A stretch of DNA of 12,079 bases, taken from contig JAPHTE010000232.1 of assembly GCA_026196445.1 (NCBI GenBank), positions 1 through 12,079 of the forward strand. The letters run 5' to 3'. Position 1 is the first letter of the stretch. Each line of letters opens with the position of its first letter. A program made the position numbers and the translations under genes. The notes beneath the pieces were generated by a model. The model saw nothing but the letters and a program-made list of their open reading frames with translations. It ran no database searches and was not told the DNA's origin. Origin of the DNA: Lysobacterales bacterium (GTDB lineage Bacteria > Pseudomonadota > Gammaproteobacteria > Xanthomonadales > SZUA-36). This document shows, one piece after another, positions 1-6,916 of the stretch.

Positions 1-351
1 CACTTCGACCCGCTGGCTGGTCACGGGCTGGATACAGGCAACACCAAGCTCGGTGGCTTTTTGCAGCGTGTAGTCCATGCGCTCGCCACGGCTCACGGCT
101 TGCACCAGTGTGATCTTCAACGGCGTTTCATTATTCACCTGCGAGGCGTCTGCGACCTGGACCGCAACCCGGTCACGCTCGATTGCACAGACTGCACCCA
201 TATAGTCCAGGCCGTCGCCATTGAACAGCGTCACCGGTGCCGCAACCGCCAGGCGCAATACCCGCGCCAGGTAATGGCCACTATTGCCGTCGAGCACAAC
301 CGTGGTACCAGGGGCCAACGATTGTTCCGTGTAAATCCGGGTCCGGCGCAT
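1..351 (-). CDS. rsmE: 16S rRNA m3U1498 methyltransferase RsmE, N-terminal part (runs off the left edge)
   Basis: RsmE uses S-adenosylmethionine to methylate N3 of U1498 in 16S rRNA of the assembled 30S subunit. The minus strand reads 117 codons without a stop, starting MRRTRIYTEQ at the ATG at 351-349. The first 70 or so residues fit the PUA-like RNA-binding domain, with LARVLRL at 28-34 and LFNGDG at 42-47. The start of the SPOUT catalytic domain follows: ETPLKITLVQ at 75-84, then SRGERMDY at 87-94 and KATELGV at 98-104, which is the family signature. Family members are about 240 residues, so roughly half is present; the knotted SAM-binding C-terminus lies outside the window. A GGGAG sequence lies about 11 nt upstream of the ATG on the minus strand. 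The gene is divergent from the phosphatase operon. The assignment rests on remembered family motifs and is strong. Confidence 0.93.
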   Translation of the reverse strand, partial: MRRTRIYTEQSLAPGTTVVLDGNSGHYLARVLRLAVAAPVTLFNGDGLDYMGAVCAIERDRVAVQVADASQVNNETPLKITLVQAVSRGERMDYTLQKATELGVACIQPVTSQRVEV

Positions 352-430
352 TAGCTGCCAGGCTCCCGGCAGACATTGTCTTTCATCGTGATTCCAGCCA
401 TTTTTGAGCGGGTTTCAAATGCCGTGAGTC

Positions 431-439
431 TGTTATCAT
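431..439 (+). promoter_or_regulatory. Candidate extended -10 promoter for the hisN-nudE-cysQ unit
   Basis: The sequence TGTTATCAT is an extended -10 element (TGn followed by TATCAT). The matching -35 region (about 412-417, GTTTCA) is poor, as is common for extended -10 promoters. A start near 446 would leave a leader of about 80 nt before the ATG at 525. It would also exclude the in-frame ATG at 438 as a usable start. The leader contains the 10-bp palindrome GCTTGCAAGC at 456-465. Confidence 0.4.
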
Positions 440-524
440 GGTCAGTCATGGTTGCGCTTGCAAGCCGTGCCAAACTGACAACGGGTTTCACCTTCTGACC
501 AGGCGGAAATACGCAATTACCAAT

Positions 525-1304
525 ATGCGCGAATACGAACTTGAACAACTGCTCGCCACAGCCCTTGCAGCGGCCAAAGCTGCACGTGAAACCATCTTGT
601 CTTATTACGACGGCAGTTTCGATGTAGAGATCAAGGCCGATGCGACCCCGGTGACAGTCGCCGACCGCGAGGCCGAGCGTATCATCCGCAAGACCATCAA
701 CGGCGCTTATCCTGAACACGGCATTTTCGGCGAGGAGTATGGTGGCAAAGACGGGGACCGGGAATTCCTGTGGCTGGTGGATCCCATCGACGGCACCAAG
801 AGTTTCGTCAAGCGTTATGGCATGTTTTCCACCCAGATCGCATTGATGCACAAAGGGGAGTTGGTGCTCGGTGTTTCCTGTGCCCCGGCCATGGATGAAC
901 TGGCCTGGGCGTACCGTGGCCACGGTGCGCACAACGCGGACGGAACACTGCATGTCAGCGAGGTGGAAAGCATCGAAGACGCCAGTATTTCCACCGGCAA
1001 TATCCAGGGCCTCGCCTCGAGTCCGCGCTGGGGTGCGCTGGGAGACATACTGGCAAAAGCCAACCGCACCCGCGGTTACGGCGATTATTACCACTACCAC
1101 CGCCTGGCGGCCGGCCAACTGGACGCGGTGATCGAGTCCGATGTCAACATCCTCGACATCGCTGCGCTGTACGTGATCGTCACCGAAGCGGGCGGGGTGT
1201 TTACCGACCTGGAGGGCAAGCCGCCCGGACTGGATACACGCAGTGTGCTGGCGGCTGCGCCGGCACTGCATACACGGCTGCTGCATATCCTGGAAACCAG
1301 CTGA
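525..1304 (+). CDS. hisN: IMPase-superfamily phosphatase, HisN-type (probable histidinol-phosphatase)
   Basis: A 259-residue cytoplasmic, Mg2+-dependent phosphomonoesterase of the inositol monophosphatase superfamily. Visible motifs are IKADATPVTVADREAE at 36-51, GIFGEE at 66-71 (metal-binding Glu), WLVDPIDGTKSF at 83-94 (metal ligands D86 and D89), and LDIAALYVIVTEAGG at 210-224 (D211). The IKAD-TPVT-ADREAE block is typical of the HisN branch, which dephosphorylates histidinol phosphate in histidine synthesis; no other his gene is nearby. The usual Trp before the third-motif Asp is Leu here, so the substrate is less certain. The ATG at 525 is chosen because an alignable N-terminus begins there; the upstream in-frame extension from 438 is Cys-rich and unlike the family. 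The ribosome-binding site is weak. Four bases separate its stop from nudE, which suggests co-transcription. An alternative is another small-molecule phosphatase. Confidence 0.8.
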   Translation: MREYELEQLLATALAAAKAARETILSYYDGSFDVEIKADATPVTVADREAERIIRKTINGAYPEHGIFGEEYGGKDGDREFLWLVDPIDGTKSFVKRYGMFSTQIALMHKGELVLGVSCAPAMDELAWAYRGHGAHNADGTLHVSEVESIEDASISTGNIQGLASSPRWGALGDILAKANRTRGYGDYYHYHRLAAGQLDAVIESDVNILDIAALYVIVTEAGGVFTDLEGKPPGLDTRSVLAAAPALHTRLLHILETS

Positions 1305-1308
1305 AGCC

Positions 1309-1860
1309 ATGTCGAAACTGCCAAAAATCCACGCCACGCGGGAACTGGAACCCGCCGAACTGTTCAAGGTTGAAAGACTTGAGCTCGAATTCAGCAATGG
1401 CAAAAAACGCACCTATGAACGCCTGCACGCCCATGGCCTCGGCGCGGTGATCGTGGTCGCCATGCGCGATGACGACACCATCCTGCTGGTCAGCGAATAC
1501 GCGGTGGGCCTGCATCACTATGAACTCGGCCTGGTCAAGGGACGCCTGGAGGCCGGTGAGACCGTGCTGGAGGGCGCCCAGCGCGAACTCAGGGAAGAAA
1601 TCGGCTTCGCGGCCCGCGATTTGCTTGAACTGACCTCGCTGAGCCTGGCGCCCGGCTACATGACCCACGTCACGCACGTGGTGTTGGCGCGTGGCCTGTA
1701 TCCGGCCAAGCTGGCTGGCGATGAGCCTGAAGAACTGGAAATCGTACCGTGGCGACTGGCCGACCTGCACCTGTTGGTGCAAAGGCCCGACTGCACCGAG
1801 GGCCGCAGCATCGCCGCCATGTACATCGCCCGTGACTACCTGCAAAAGGAAATAGCATGA
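1309..1860 (+). CDS. nudE: ADP compounds hydrolase NudE (Nudix)
   Basis: A 183-residue Nudix hydrolase. The family cleaves ADP-ribose, Ap3A, NADH and related ADP-linked compounds to AMP plus the other phosphate product. The full Nudix box (GX5EX7REUXEEXGU) spans residues 78-100, with G78, E84, R92, E93, E96, E97 and G99 all present. Flanking blocks match E. coli NudE closely as remembered: LEFSNGKKRTYER at 26-38, EYAVGLHHYELGLVKG at 63-78, LSLAPGYMTH at 111-120, and LYPAKLAGDEPE at 130-141. Length equals the family norm. The ATG at 1309 lies 4 nt after the upstream stop. Its TGA (1858-1860) overlaps the ATG of cysQ (1857-1859) as ATGA, implying translational coupling. nudE next to cysQ is a recurrent gammaproteobacterial arrangement. 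Confidence 0.95.
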   Translation: MSKLPKIHATRELEPAELFKVERLELEFSNGKKRTYERLHAHGLGAVIVVAMRDDDTILLVSEYAVGLHHYELGLVKGRLEAGETVLEGAQRELREEIGFAARDLLELTSLSLAPGYMTHVTHVVLARGLYPAKLAGDEPEELEIVPWRLADLHLLVQRPDCTEGRSIAAMYIARDYLQKEIA

Positions 1861-2666
1861 CACCCGAACACTCGTCCGAACAAATACTTGGTCAACTGGT
1901 CGACATCAGCCGAAAAGCGGGCCTGGCTATCCTGGACTGGTACGACGGTGACATGGGCATTACCCACAAGGCCGATGATTCACCGCTGACAAAGGCAGAC
2001 CTGGCCAGCCACAAGCTGATCGTGACGGAACTCACCCAAGGCTGGCCCGATATCCCCATATTGTCCGAAGAATCCGCCACCATCGCCTGGGAGACCCGCA
2101 AGGCCTGGCAGCAATATTGGCTGGTGGATCCGCTGGACGGCACCAAGGAGTTCATCAACCGCAATGGTGAATTCACGGTCAACATCGCATTGATCCGTGA
2201 TCACCGCCCGGTCATGGGCGTGGTACACGTACCGGTCACCGATATCAGTTATCTTGGTGCCATCAATGCAGGTGCGTGGCGGCAGCAGGGTGGTGATACA
2301 AAAACTGGCATTGCAACCAGGCAACCGGCAGCGTCACCCGCGATTGTCGTCGGCAGCCGTTCGCACGCCAATCCCGAACTGGCTGAACAACTCGAGAAGC
2401 TCGGCCCACATGAGCTCACCAGCATGGGGAGCTCCCTTAAATTCTGCCGTGTGGCGGAAGGCCTGGCAGACTTTTATCCGCGCCTGGGGCCCACCTGCGA
2501 GTGGGATACCGCGGCGGCCCAGGCCGTGGTCGAGGCCGCCGGTGGTCGCGTGGTAAAGCTTGACGGTTCCGCGCTCGACTACAACTGCAAGGAAGCCTAC
2601 CTGAACCCGCACTTTTTTGTACTGGGCGATCCCGCGAGGGACTGGTTACGGCCTTTCCGGGGCTAG
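1857..2666 (+). CDS. cysQ: 3'(2'),5'-bisphosphate nucleotidase CysQ
   Basis: A 269-residue IMPase-superfamily enzyme that removes the 3'-phosphate of PAP (3'-phosphoadenosine 5'-phosphate) and PAPS, by-products of sulfate assimilation and acyl-carrier-protein maturation. In E. coli it acts at the inner face of the cytoplasmic membrane. Motifs in order: KADDSPLTKADL at 38-49, ILSEES at 68-73 (metal Glu), WLVDPLDGTKEFINR at 88-102 (D91, D94), the CysQ-specific GSSLKFCRVAEGLADFYPR at 191-209, and CEWDTAAAQAVVEAAGG at 214-230 with D217. All catalytic residues are intact, unlike the divergent Trp position in the upstream paralogue. An AAAGGA ribosome-binding site lies a few bases before the ATG, inside nudE, and the start overlaps the nudE stop by 4 nt. 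It is the last gene of the unit; a promoter, then a terminator, follow it. Confidence 0.95.
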   Translation: MTPEHSSEQILGQLVDISRKAGLAILDWYDGDMGITHKADDSPLTKADLASHKLIVTELTQGWPDIPILSEESATIAWETRKAWQQYWLVDPLDGTKEFINRNGEFTVNIALIRDHRPVMGVVHVPVTDISYLGAINAGAWRQQGGDTKTGIATRQPAASPAIVVGSRSHANPELAEQLEKLGPHELTSMGSSLKFCRVAEGLADFYPRLGPTCEWDTAAAQAVVEAAGGRVVKLDGSALDYNCKEAYLNPHFFVLGDPARDWLRPFRG

Positions 2667-2684
2667 CCACATAGCCACGCGCGC

Positions 2685-2713
2685 TTGACGTGCCTGTTTG
2701 CACAAGGTATAAA
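2685..2713 (+). promoter_or_regulatory. Strong sigma70-type promoter downstream of cysQ
   Basis: TTGACG at 2685-2690 and TATAAA at 2708-2713 are separated by exactly 17 bp. Each hexamer matches its consensus in five of six positions. The predicted start is about 2720. It lies 18 nt beyond the cysQ stop codon and would drive either a short RNA ending at the terminator at 2790-2812 or a leader for the DUF6776-erpA genes. This is the best-looking promoter in the window. Confidence 0.7.
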
Positions 2714-2716
2714 CTT

Positions 2717-2736
2717 CCCCAACCATCCTGTTGGGG
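2717..2736. repeat. Perfect 6-bp inverted repeat at the predicted transcription start
   Basis: CCCCAA (2717-2722) and TTGGGG (2731-2736) flank an 8-nt spacer. The repeat straddles the predicted +1 of the promoter at 2685-2713. It is therefore either a 5' hairpin of the RNA, if the start is at or before 2717, or an operator-like palindrome for a repressor. The sequence alone does not decide. Confidence 0.5.
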
Positions 2737-2812
2737 CTTGCCAAAACAACGATAACAACAGACAAAAGCGATAATAATTACAGGAAAGTAAGCGGCTTCG
2801 GCCGCTTTTTTT
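2720..2812 (+). ncRNA. Candidate small RNA of about 90 nt (or an attenuated leader)
   Basis: This stretch is bounded by a near-consensus promoter (start predicted near 2720) and a canonical intrinsic terminator (2790-2812). It holds no plausible reading frame. Its middle part, about 2741-2785, is A/C-rich and apparently unstructured, with successive AAC, AAC, GAT, AAC, AAC, AGA and AATAATAA-like units. These resemble the A-R-N triplets bound by the distal face of Hfq and the CA motifs of CrcZ-type RNAs. That resemblance is inference; I recognise no named RNA family. The alternative is that this is the 5' leader of the DUF6776 gene at 2856 and the terminator is an attenuator. Both ends are predictions, good to a few bases. 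Confidence 0.5.
2790..2812 (+). terminator. Rho-independent terminator with UUCG tetraloop
   Basis: AAGCGGC (2790-2796), loop TTCG (2797-2800), GCCGCTT (2801-2807), within a run of seven T (2806-2812). The loop is closed by C-G, giving the exceptionally stable C(UUCG)G tetraloop. It ends the candidate RNA from 2720 and any read-through from cysQ, 43 nt before the next start codon. Confidence 0.92.
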
Positions 2813-2855
2813 CTACATGCGATAAGCTGACCCGAGACGGTAGACAACGTAAGCC

Positions 2856-3581
2856 ATGAAAATCCCTAACCTGTATATTGCTCTACCTGCCCTGGTCATT
2901 AGCCTGGCGATTTTCTACATCGGCAGGAATTACGTGGCGGATGAGCTGATCCGTGCCAATCACCAGGTCACGACATTGCAACTGGACCTCGAGGAAGCAG
3001 TGCGACAACTCCAAACGGAGCAGGCGAAGGTGGCCGTCGTCGAACGCGAGGCCGATGTGCTGAGGCGCGCCAATGCGCTGCTTCGTGAATCCGAACGCGA
3101 ACACCAGGACGAGATCGCCAACCTGCAGGCTGACCTGGCCTTTTACCGCCGCCTGGGCGGCGCCAGTGGCTCGCAAGCGCCGTTGGCGGTGCACTACCTG
3201 GAGTTGCTGAATACGCAATCACCGAGGGTCTTTCAACTGGTCTTCACGCTGACCCAAAACCTGCGTTGGGCCGCGGTCATTTCGGGCAGGGTCCACCTTG
3301 GTGTCGATGGCATACAGGACGGTGTCGCCGCACGCTTGACGGAAGAGCAACTGCTGCCCGAATCCGCGCAAACTGTCCAATTCCGGTTCAAATACTTTCA
3401 ACAAATCGAACGCCTGATCACGTTGCCGGTTGGTTTTGAGCCCAGCCGCCTGACCATCCGCCTGCAGTCCAGGGGTTTGCAAACACCCGTCGAACAATCG
3501 ATGGATTGGCAGGACCTGTTCAACCGCTCGGGCTCAGGCTTGCCGGCAAAAGACACGAAGCCAACGCAACCGGGTAATTGA
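2856..3581 (+). CDS. DUF6776-like membrane-anchored coiled-coil protein
   Basis: A 241-residue protein of unknown function. Residues 7-24 form one hydrophobic segment (IALPALVISLAIFYIG) with no signal-peptidase site, so it is probably a single-pass inner-membrane anchor with the rest outside the cytoplasm. Residues about 28-98 are a charged heptad-like coiled coil, followed by LAFYRRLGG at about 95-103. Residues about 110-220 alternate hydrophobic positions as in a beta-rich domain (FQLVFTLTQN, RLTIRLQSRG), and the tail is polar. The coiled coil followed by an FYR motif and beta domain fits the DUF6776 family as I remember it. Members often sit beside erpA in Pseudomonas-like genomes, as here. 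The gene follows the attenuator-like terminator directly and has only a weak ribosome-binding site. Its TGA overlaps a possible TTG start of erpA. Family name moderately certain; function unknown. Confidence 0.8.
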   Translation: MKIPNLYIALPALVISLAIFYIGRNYVADELIRANHQVTTLQLDLEEAVRQLQTEQAKVAVVEREADVLRRANALLRESEREHQDEIANLQADLAFYRRLGGASGSQAPLAVHYLELLNTQSPRVFQLVFTLTQNLRWAAVISGRVHLGVDGIQDGVAARLTEEQLLPESAQTVQFRFKYFQQIERLITLPVGFEPSRLTIRLQSRGLQTPVEQSMDWQDLFNRSGSGLPAKDTKPTQPGN

Positions 3582-3613
3582 AAAAACAGCCGCGAGCCGC
3601 CATAGTTAGGCAA

Positions 3614-3961
3614 ATGCAAAGTGAATCACTAACAAGCGCTATCAAGTTTACGGACGCTGCCGCCAGGAAGGTCATGGAATTGATCATGGAGGAGCACAAT
3701 CCGGAACTGAAATTGCGTGTATATATTTCGGGCGGGGGCTGCTCCGGATTTCAGTATGGATTCACTTTTGACGAGGAAAGCGCCGAGGACGATATCGCCA
3801 TCCGCAACGGCGGTGTAACCTTGCTGATCGACCCGTTGAGCTTCCAGTACCTGATGGGCGCCGAAGTGGATTACAGTGAGAACCTGCAGGGCGCGCAGTT
3901 TGTCATCCGTAATCCCAACGCCGCGACCACCTGTGGTTGTGGTTCATCGTTCTCGATCTAG
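3614..3961 (+). CDS. erpA: Iron-sulfur cluster insertion protein ErpA
   Basis: A 115-residue A-type carrier that delivers Fe-S clusters to apoproteins, in E. coli including IspG and respiratory enzymes. The three ligand cysteines are present: C43 in SGGGCSGFQYGF, and C107 and C109 in TTCGCGSSFSI at the C-terminus. LKLRVYISGGGCSGFQYGF and the SSFSI ending distinguish ErpA from IscA and SufA. The ATG at 3614 gives the family-typical length, and a TAGG lies 3 nt before it. An in-frame TTG at 3578 overlaps the upstream TGA as TTGA and would add 12 residues (KKQPRAAIVRQ after the start); it could be a coupled start, but that extension is not family-like. The gene probably shares its transcript with the DUF6776 gene. 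Confidence 0.96.
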   Translation: MQSESLTSAIKFTDAAARKVMELIMEEHNPELKLRVYISGGGCSGFQYGFTFDEESAEDDIAIRNGGVTLLIDPLSFQYLMGAEVDYSENLQGAQFVIRNPNAATTCGCGSSFSI

Positions 3962-4035
3962 TGTACCGCCTTAAAACGGAGAGCCACGCAGGAACAGCGG
4001 TCTCAAACCCAACACCTTGAAGGAGTGCCAGCCAC

Positions 4036-5040
4036 GTGAAAGCAACAGGAATCGACCACCTGGCACGCTCAAGGCGTAACCAGTTCACGGATGTCCGGCT
4101 CAACCGCGAGGTCGAATTGCGTGACGACGCGCAATGGGTGGCGCAAACCCTGCAGGATCCGGGTACTCGCCTGGTGCCGCTGTGGCGCAGCCGCAGCCTG
4201 TTGCAACGCACCAACGAAGGCACCATGGCGGTCTACCTGTCACCCCGGGAACTGGACCAGCCGGACCGCATCCAGCCGCCCACCTTGCTGGGTAGTGATG
4301 ACGTGCGCGATTATTTCGCCGTATCGGTCACCGACAGCCAGAAAGACGCCATCCTCGAACGGTACCCGAATGCCGTTTTTTCAGATTTGCGGCGCGCCTC
4401 AATCGACATGGCGGCCAAGCACGCCGGCATCCTCGCCTATGCCAAGGCCCTGCACTACTGGCAGCACCGCCATGCGTTCTGCGGCGTATGTGGCAACCCG
4501 AACCTGTTACGCTCCGCCGGCCATCGCATGGTCTGCAGCAATGAAGAATGCGGTCGCGCGTCCTTCCCACGCATTGACCCGGCCATCATCGTTTTGATCA
4601 CCAATCGCGATGCCTGCCTGCTGGGGCGCAACGCCAAGTGGCGGCCACGGCAGTTTTCCACCCTTGCCGGTTTCGTGGAACCGGGTGAAAGCCTGGAAGA
4701 CGCCGTGGTGCGGGAAGTTTATGAAGAGGTGCAATTGCAACTGACAGACATCCGCTATGTCTCGTCCCAGCCCTGGCCGTTTCCGGCTTCGGCAATGTGC
4801 GGTTTTTACGCCGAGGCAGTAGACCGGGTGAGCGGCATCAGCGCGGAGGTCGAGGAAACGCGTTGGTTTACAGTGGAGTCGCTGACCCGGGCGGTCATGG
4901 ACGATGAAGTCCGCCTGTCGCCACCGGTTTCGATCGCCTTCAGGTTGCTGGCTGACTGGTTCCGCAAGAACGGCGGCGGCGACCTCGAGGAACTGGTGCG
5001 TCGCCAACGCGCGCTGAATAAAGCCGCAGCAAACTGTTAG
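4036..5040 (+). CDS. nudC: NAD(H) pyrophosphatase / NAD-capped RNA hydrolase NudC
   Basis: A 334-residue zinc-ribbon Nudix enzyme. The family hydrolyses NAD(H) to NMN(H) and AMP and removes NAD caps from RNA. Residues 1-140 are the N-terminal domain. The zinc ribbon follows with C149, C152, C167 and C172. The Nudix box spans 212-234 (G212 to L234, with REVYEE at its core). The diagnostic SQPWPFP is at 244-250; it is what separates NudC from other Nudix proteins. Length is somewhat greater than E. coli NudC (about 257) because of the longer N-terminal domain, as in many other bacteria. The start is GTG at 4036, supported by AAGGAG at 4020-4025 with 10-nt spacing. It lies 74 nt after erpA with no clear terminator between. 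With nudE 2.2 kb upstream, two distinct NADH-active Nudix families sit in one neighbourhood. Confidence 0.95.
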   Translation: MKATGIDHLARSRRNQFTDVRLNREVELRDDAQWVAQTLQDPGTRLVPLWRSRSLLQRTNEGTMAVYLSPRELDQPDRIQPPTLLGSDDVRDYFAVSVTDSQKDAILERYPNAVFSDLRRASIDMAAKHAGILAYAKALHYWQHRHAFCGVCGNPNLLRSAGHRMVCSNEECGRASFPRIDPAIIVLITNRDACLLGRNAKWRPRQFSTLAGFVEPGESLEDAVVREVYEEVQLQLTDIRYVSSQPWPFPASAMCGFYAEAVDRVSGISAEVEETRWFTVESLTRAVMDDEVRLSPPVSIAFRLLADWFRKNGGGDLEELVRRQRALNKAAANC

Positions 5041-5043
5041 AAT
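5035..5043 (+). promoter_or_regulatory. Candidate extended -10 promoter for the ampE operon
   Basis: TGTTAGAAT overlaps the nudC stop codon and reads as TGn plus TAGAAT, five of six matches to the -10 consensus. The -35 (about 5014-5019, CTGAAT) is weak. A start near 5050 gives a leader of about 57 nt. That leader contains a small AT-rich stem, AAAATC (5070-5075) with GATTTT (5080-5085), and an AGG about 8 nt before the ampE ATG. Confidence 0.4.
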
Positions 5044-5106
5044 AATCCTGCCACAACGATAGGTGTAGGAAAATCGCTGGATTTTTTGGGGAAATAGGCA
5101 CGTTCA

Positions 5107-5988
5107 ATGACCATTATCTCAATATTGATTGCATTTACACTTTGTCACTTTCTGCGCGAATTGCGCCGCTTGCGCCGTTTTGAATGGGTCGCTTCGTTTA
5201 CCAACCTGTGTAACGACAAGCTGAAAATGCTGCCGGGTTGGAATGGGCCAACCGGTTTCCTGGTCATCCTCGGCCTGCCTTTGCTGGCCGCTTACCTGGT
5301 CAACGGCCTGATGTACGCCGCGCTGGGCCAGATCGGTTTATTCCTGTTCGCCATCGTCATGCTGATTTACACGTTCGGGCCACGTGACCTGGATGTCGAT
5401 GTGCGCAAGGTCATCCTCGCGGAGGATGAAGAACGACAGAAACAAGCCCTGGAGGCGTTGCTGGACAGGCCCATCCCGGACGACCCGGCCGAATGCCAGA
5501 CCTGCGCGATCAACGCCGTTTTTAGCAAGGCCATGAAACGCTGGTTCGGCATCATCTTCTGGTTTGCCTTCCTGGGCATCTACGGCGCATTGTTATACCG
5601 TCTGGCGACCTGGCTGACCGATAACGACTTTGGTCTTTACGAGGAACAGCAGGACCTGATGCTACGCCTGTGCAAGGTCATGGAATGGCCGGTAGCCCAG
5701 TTGATGACGCTGTCGCTGGCCGTCGCCACCGATTTCGACGCGGTTTTCAGCGCCTGGAAAAAATACCACGACGAACGCGGGCACGGTCTGTTCGAGGGTA
5801 ATAACGAATTCATGCTGACCGCGGCGCGTACCATCGTCAAGGACGGCTATGCCGAGAACGATGGTTACGCGGACCAACTCCAGGGCCAGATGGCCAGTAT
5901 CAAGCTGTCCATGGACCTGGTCTGGCGCTCGCTGGGCGTGTGGGCCACGGTACTCGCCATCCTGTTGCTGGTGGACGTGATTGCTTAG
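5107..5988 (+). CDS. ampE: AmpE-family inner-membrane protein
   Basis: A 293-residue multi-pass membrane protein. The family is annotated as a sensor or regulatory protein in beta-lactamase induction and is distantly related in layout to CobD/CbiB. Hydrophobic segments lie at about 2-14, 50-70, 74-90, 147-168, 194-210 and 275-292. The loop after the third segment has TFGPRDLDVDV (89-99), a conserved block of the family, followed by a charged helix (103-122). C-terminal conserved stretches include AWKKYHDE at 216-223 and the region 230-265. In E. coli ampE follows ampD; here there is no ampD in the window, and the gene instead leads a run with btuF and a DUF819 gene. Its end overlaps the putative btuF start by 8 nt. 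The family call is good; a role in beta-lactamase control is not supported by context. Confidence 0.82.
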   Translation: MTIISILIAFTLCHFLRELRRLRRFEWVASFTNLCNDKLKMLPGWNGPTGFLVILGLPLLAAYLVNGLMYAALGQIGLFLFAIVMLIYTFGPRDLDVDVRKVILAEDEERQKQALEALLDRPIPDDPAECQTCAINAVFSKAMKRWFGIIFWFAFLGIYGALLYRLATWLTDNDFGLYEEQQDLMLRLCKVMEWPVAQLMTLSLAVATDFDAVFSAWKKYHDERGHGLFEGNNEFMLTAARTIVKDGYAENDGYADQLQGQMASIKLSMDLVWRSLGVWATVLAILLLVDVIA

Positions 5989-6916
5989 ACATAGCGCGGG
6001 CCAGGTGGTCCACGGGATTTCCCGTTACCTGTTGATTGCATTTTTGGGCCTGGCCGGTGTCTTTGTGGCCTGGCCCGTCGCTGCGGACATTGTCCTGCCG
6101 CAGGCGGACGGCACGCGCCTGGTGCTGAAACACCCGGCCGAAAGAATCGTCACACTGGCACCCAACCTGGCCGAGCTGGTATTTGCCGCCGGTGCCGGCA
6201 GCAAACTGATCGGAGCCGTCGAGTACAGCAATTACCCGCCACCGGTAACCCGGGTTCCACGCATCGGCGACGCTTTCAGGATCGACCTCGAACACATCGT
6301 GCAACTCGAACCCGACCTCGTGATTGCCTGGCAATCGGGCAACCCGCCGACTGCCCTGCAAAAACTGGAGCAACTGGGCCTCGTTGTGTGGCGTATCGAG
6401 ATCACCCATCCAAGGCAAATCGCAGACAGCGTACAACATATCGCCATGGCTGCGGGCACCGAGAACCATGGCCTGGCCGCCGCCGCACAATTGCGCGAAC
6501 GGCTGGAGTCGCTGAGGCGGGCTAACACCGGAAAATTACCCGTGTCCTACTTCTACCAGGTCTCGCAGCGGCCTCTGTATACCGTCAACGGCTCACACAT
6601 CATCAGCCGCGGCCTGGAAATGTGCGCAGCACACAATGTGTTTTCAGATCTCGCAGCACTGGCGCCACAAATCAGCCGTGAGGCACTGATCGCCGCCGAC
6701 CCGCAGGTCATGGTCGCGCCCCAGGTCGAGGGCGAGCCCCCGGCACTGGAAAACTGGCTGGATTGGCCAAATCTGCGCGCGGTAAAAAATGGCGCCCTCG
6801 TATACCTGCCAGCCGATGAAATCAGCCAAGCCACGCCGCGTTTACTGGACGGCCTGGAACTGGCCTGTAAGCTACTGGACCCATTGCGCAAGCCGGTACA
6901 GCAGATGGAGCATTAA
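5981..6916 (+). CDS. btuF: Periplasmic cobalamin-binding protein BtuF (class III substrate-binding protein)
   Basis: A substrate-binding protein of up to 311 residues, expected to bind cobalamin (vitamin B12) in the periplasm and pass it to BtuCD. Residues about 15-35 (RYLLIAFLGLAGVFVAWPVAA) look like a signal peptide. BtuF hallmarks follow: RIVTLAPNLAELVFAAG at 55-71, YSNYPPPV at 82-89, the block IDLEHIVQLEPDLVIAWQSG at 101-120 ending in the B12-site-type IAWxxGN, LEMCAAHNVF at 212-221, and PQISREALIAADPQVMV at 229-245. C215 and C296 match the positions of the disulfide-forming cysteines of E. coli BtuF as I remember them. The TTG at 5981 overlaps the ampE end; GTG at 6005 is an alternative start that keeps the signal peptide. 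The stop overlaps the next ATG (TAATG). No btuC or btuD is in the window. Confidence 0.85.
   Translation: MLRHSAGQVVHGISRYLLIAFLGLAGVFVAWPVAADIVLPQADGTRLVLKHPAERIVTLAPNLAELVFAAGAGSKLIGAVEYSNYPPPVTRVPRIGDAFRIDLEHIVQLEPDLVIAWQSGNPPTALQKLEQLGLVVWRIEITHPRQIADSVQHIAMAAGTENHGLAAAAQLRERLESLRRANTGKLPVSYFYQVSQRPLYTVNGSHIISRGLEMCAAHNVFSDLAALAPQISREALIAADPQVMVAPQVEGEPPALENWLDWPNLRAVKNGALVYLPADEISQATPRLLDGLELACKLLDPLRKPVQQMEH

Noticed and set aside
438..524. N-terminal extension of the hisN-like gene from the ATG at 438
   Set aside because: The 29 residues do not resemble the family, and a good extended -10 element overlaps this ATG, placing it upstream of the likely transcript start.
351..1412. Long minus-strand open frame (about 353 codons) opposite the hisN-like gene
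   Set aside because: It is the reverse complement of a well-conserved IMPase gene, has no family features, and would overlap it entirely.
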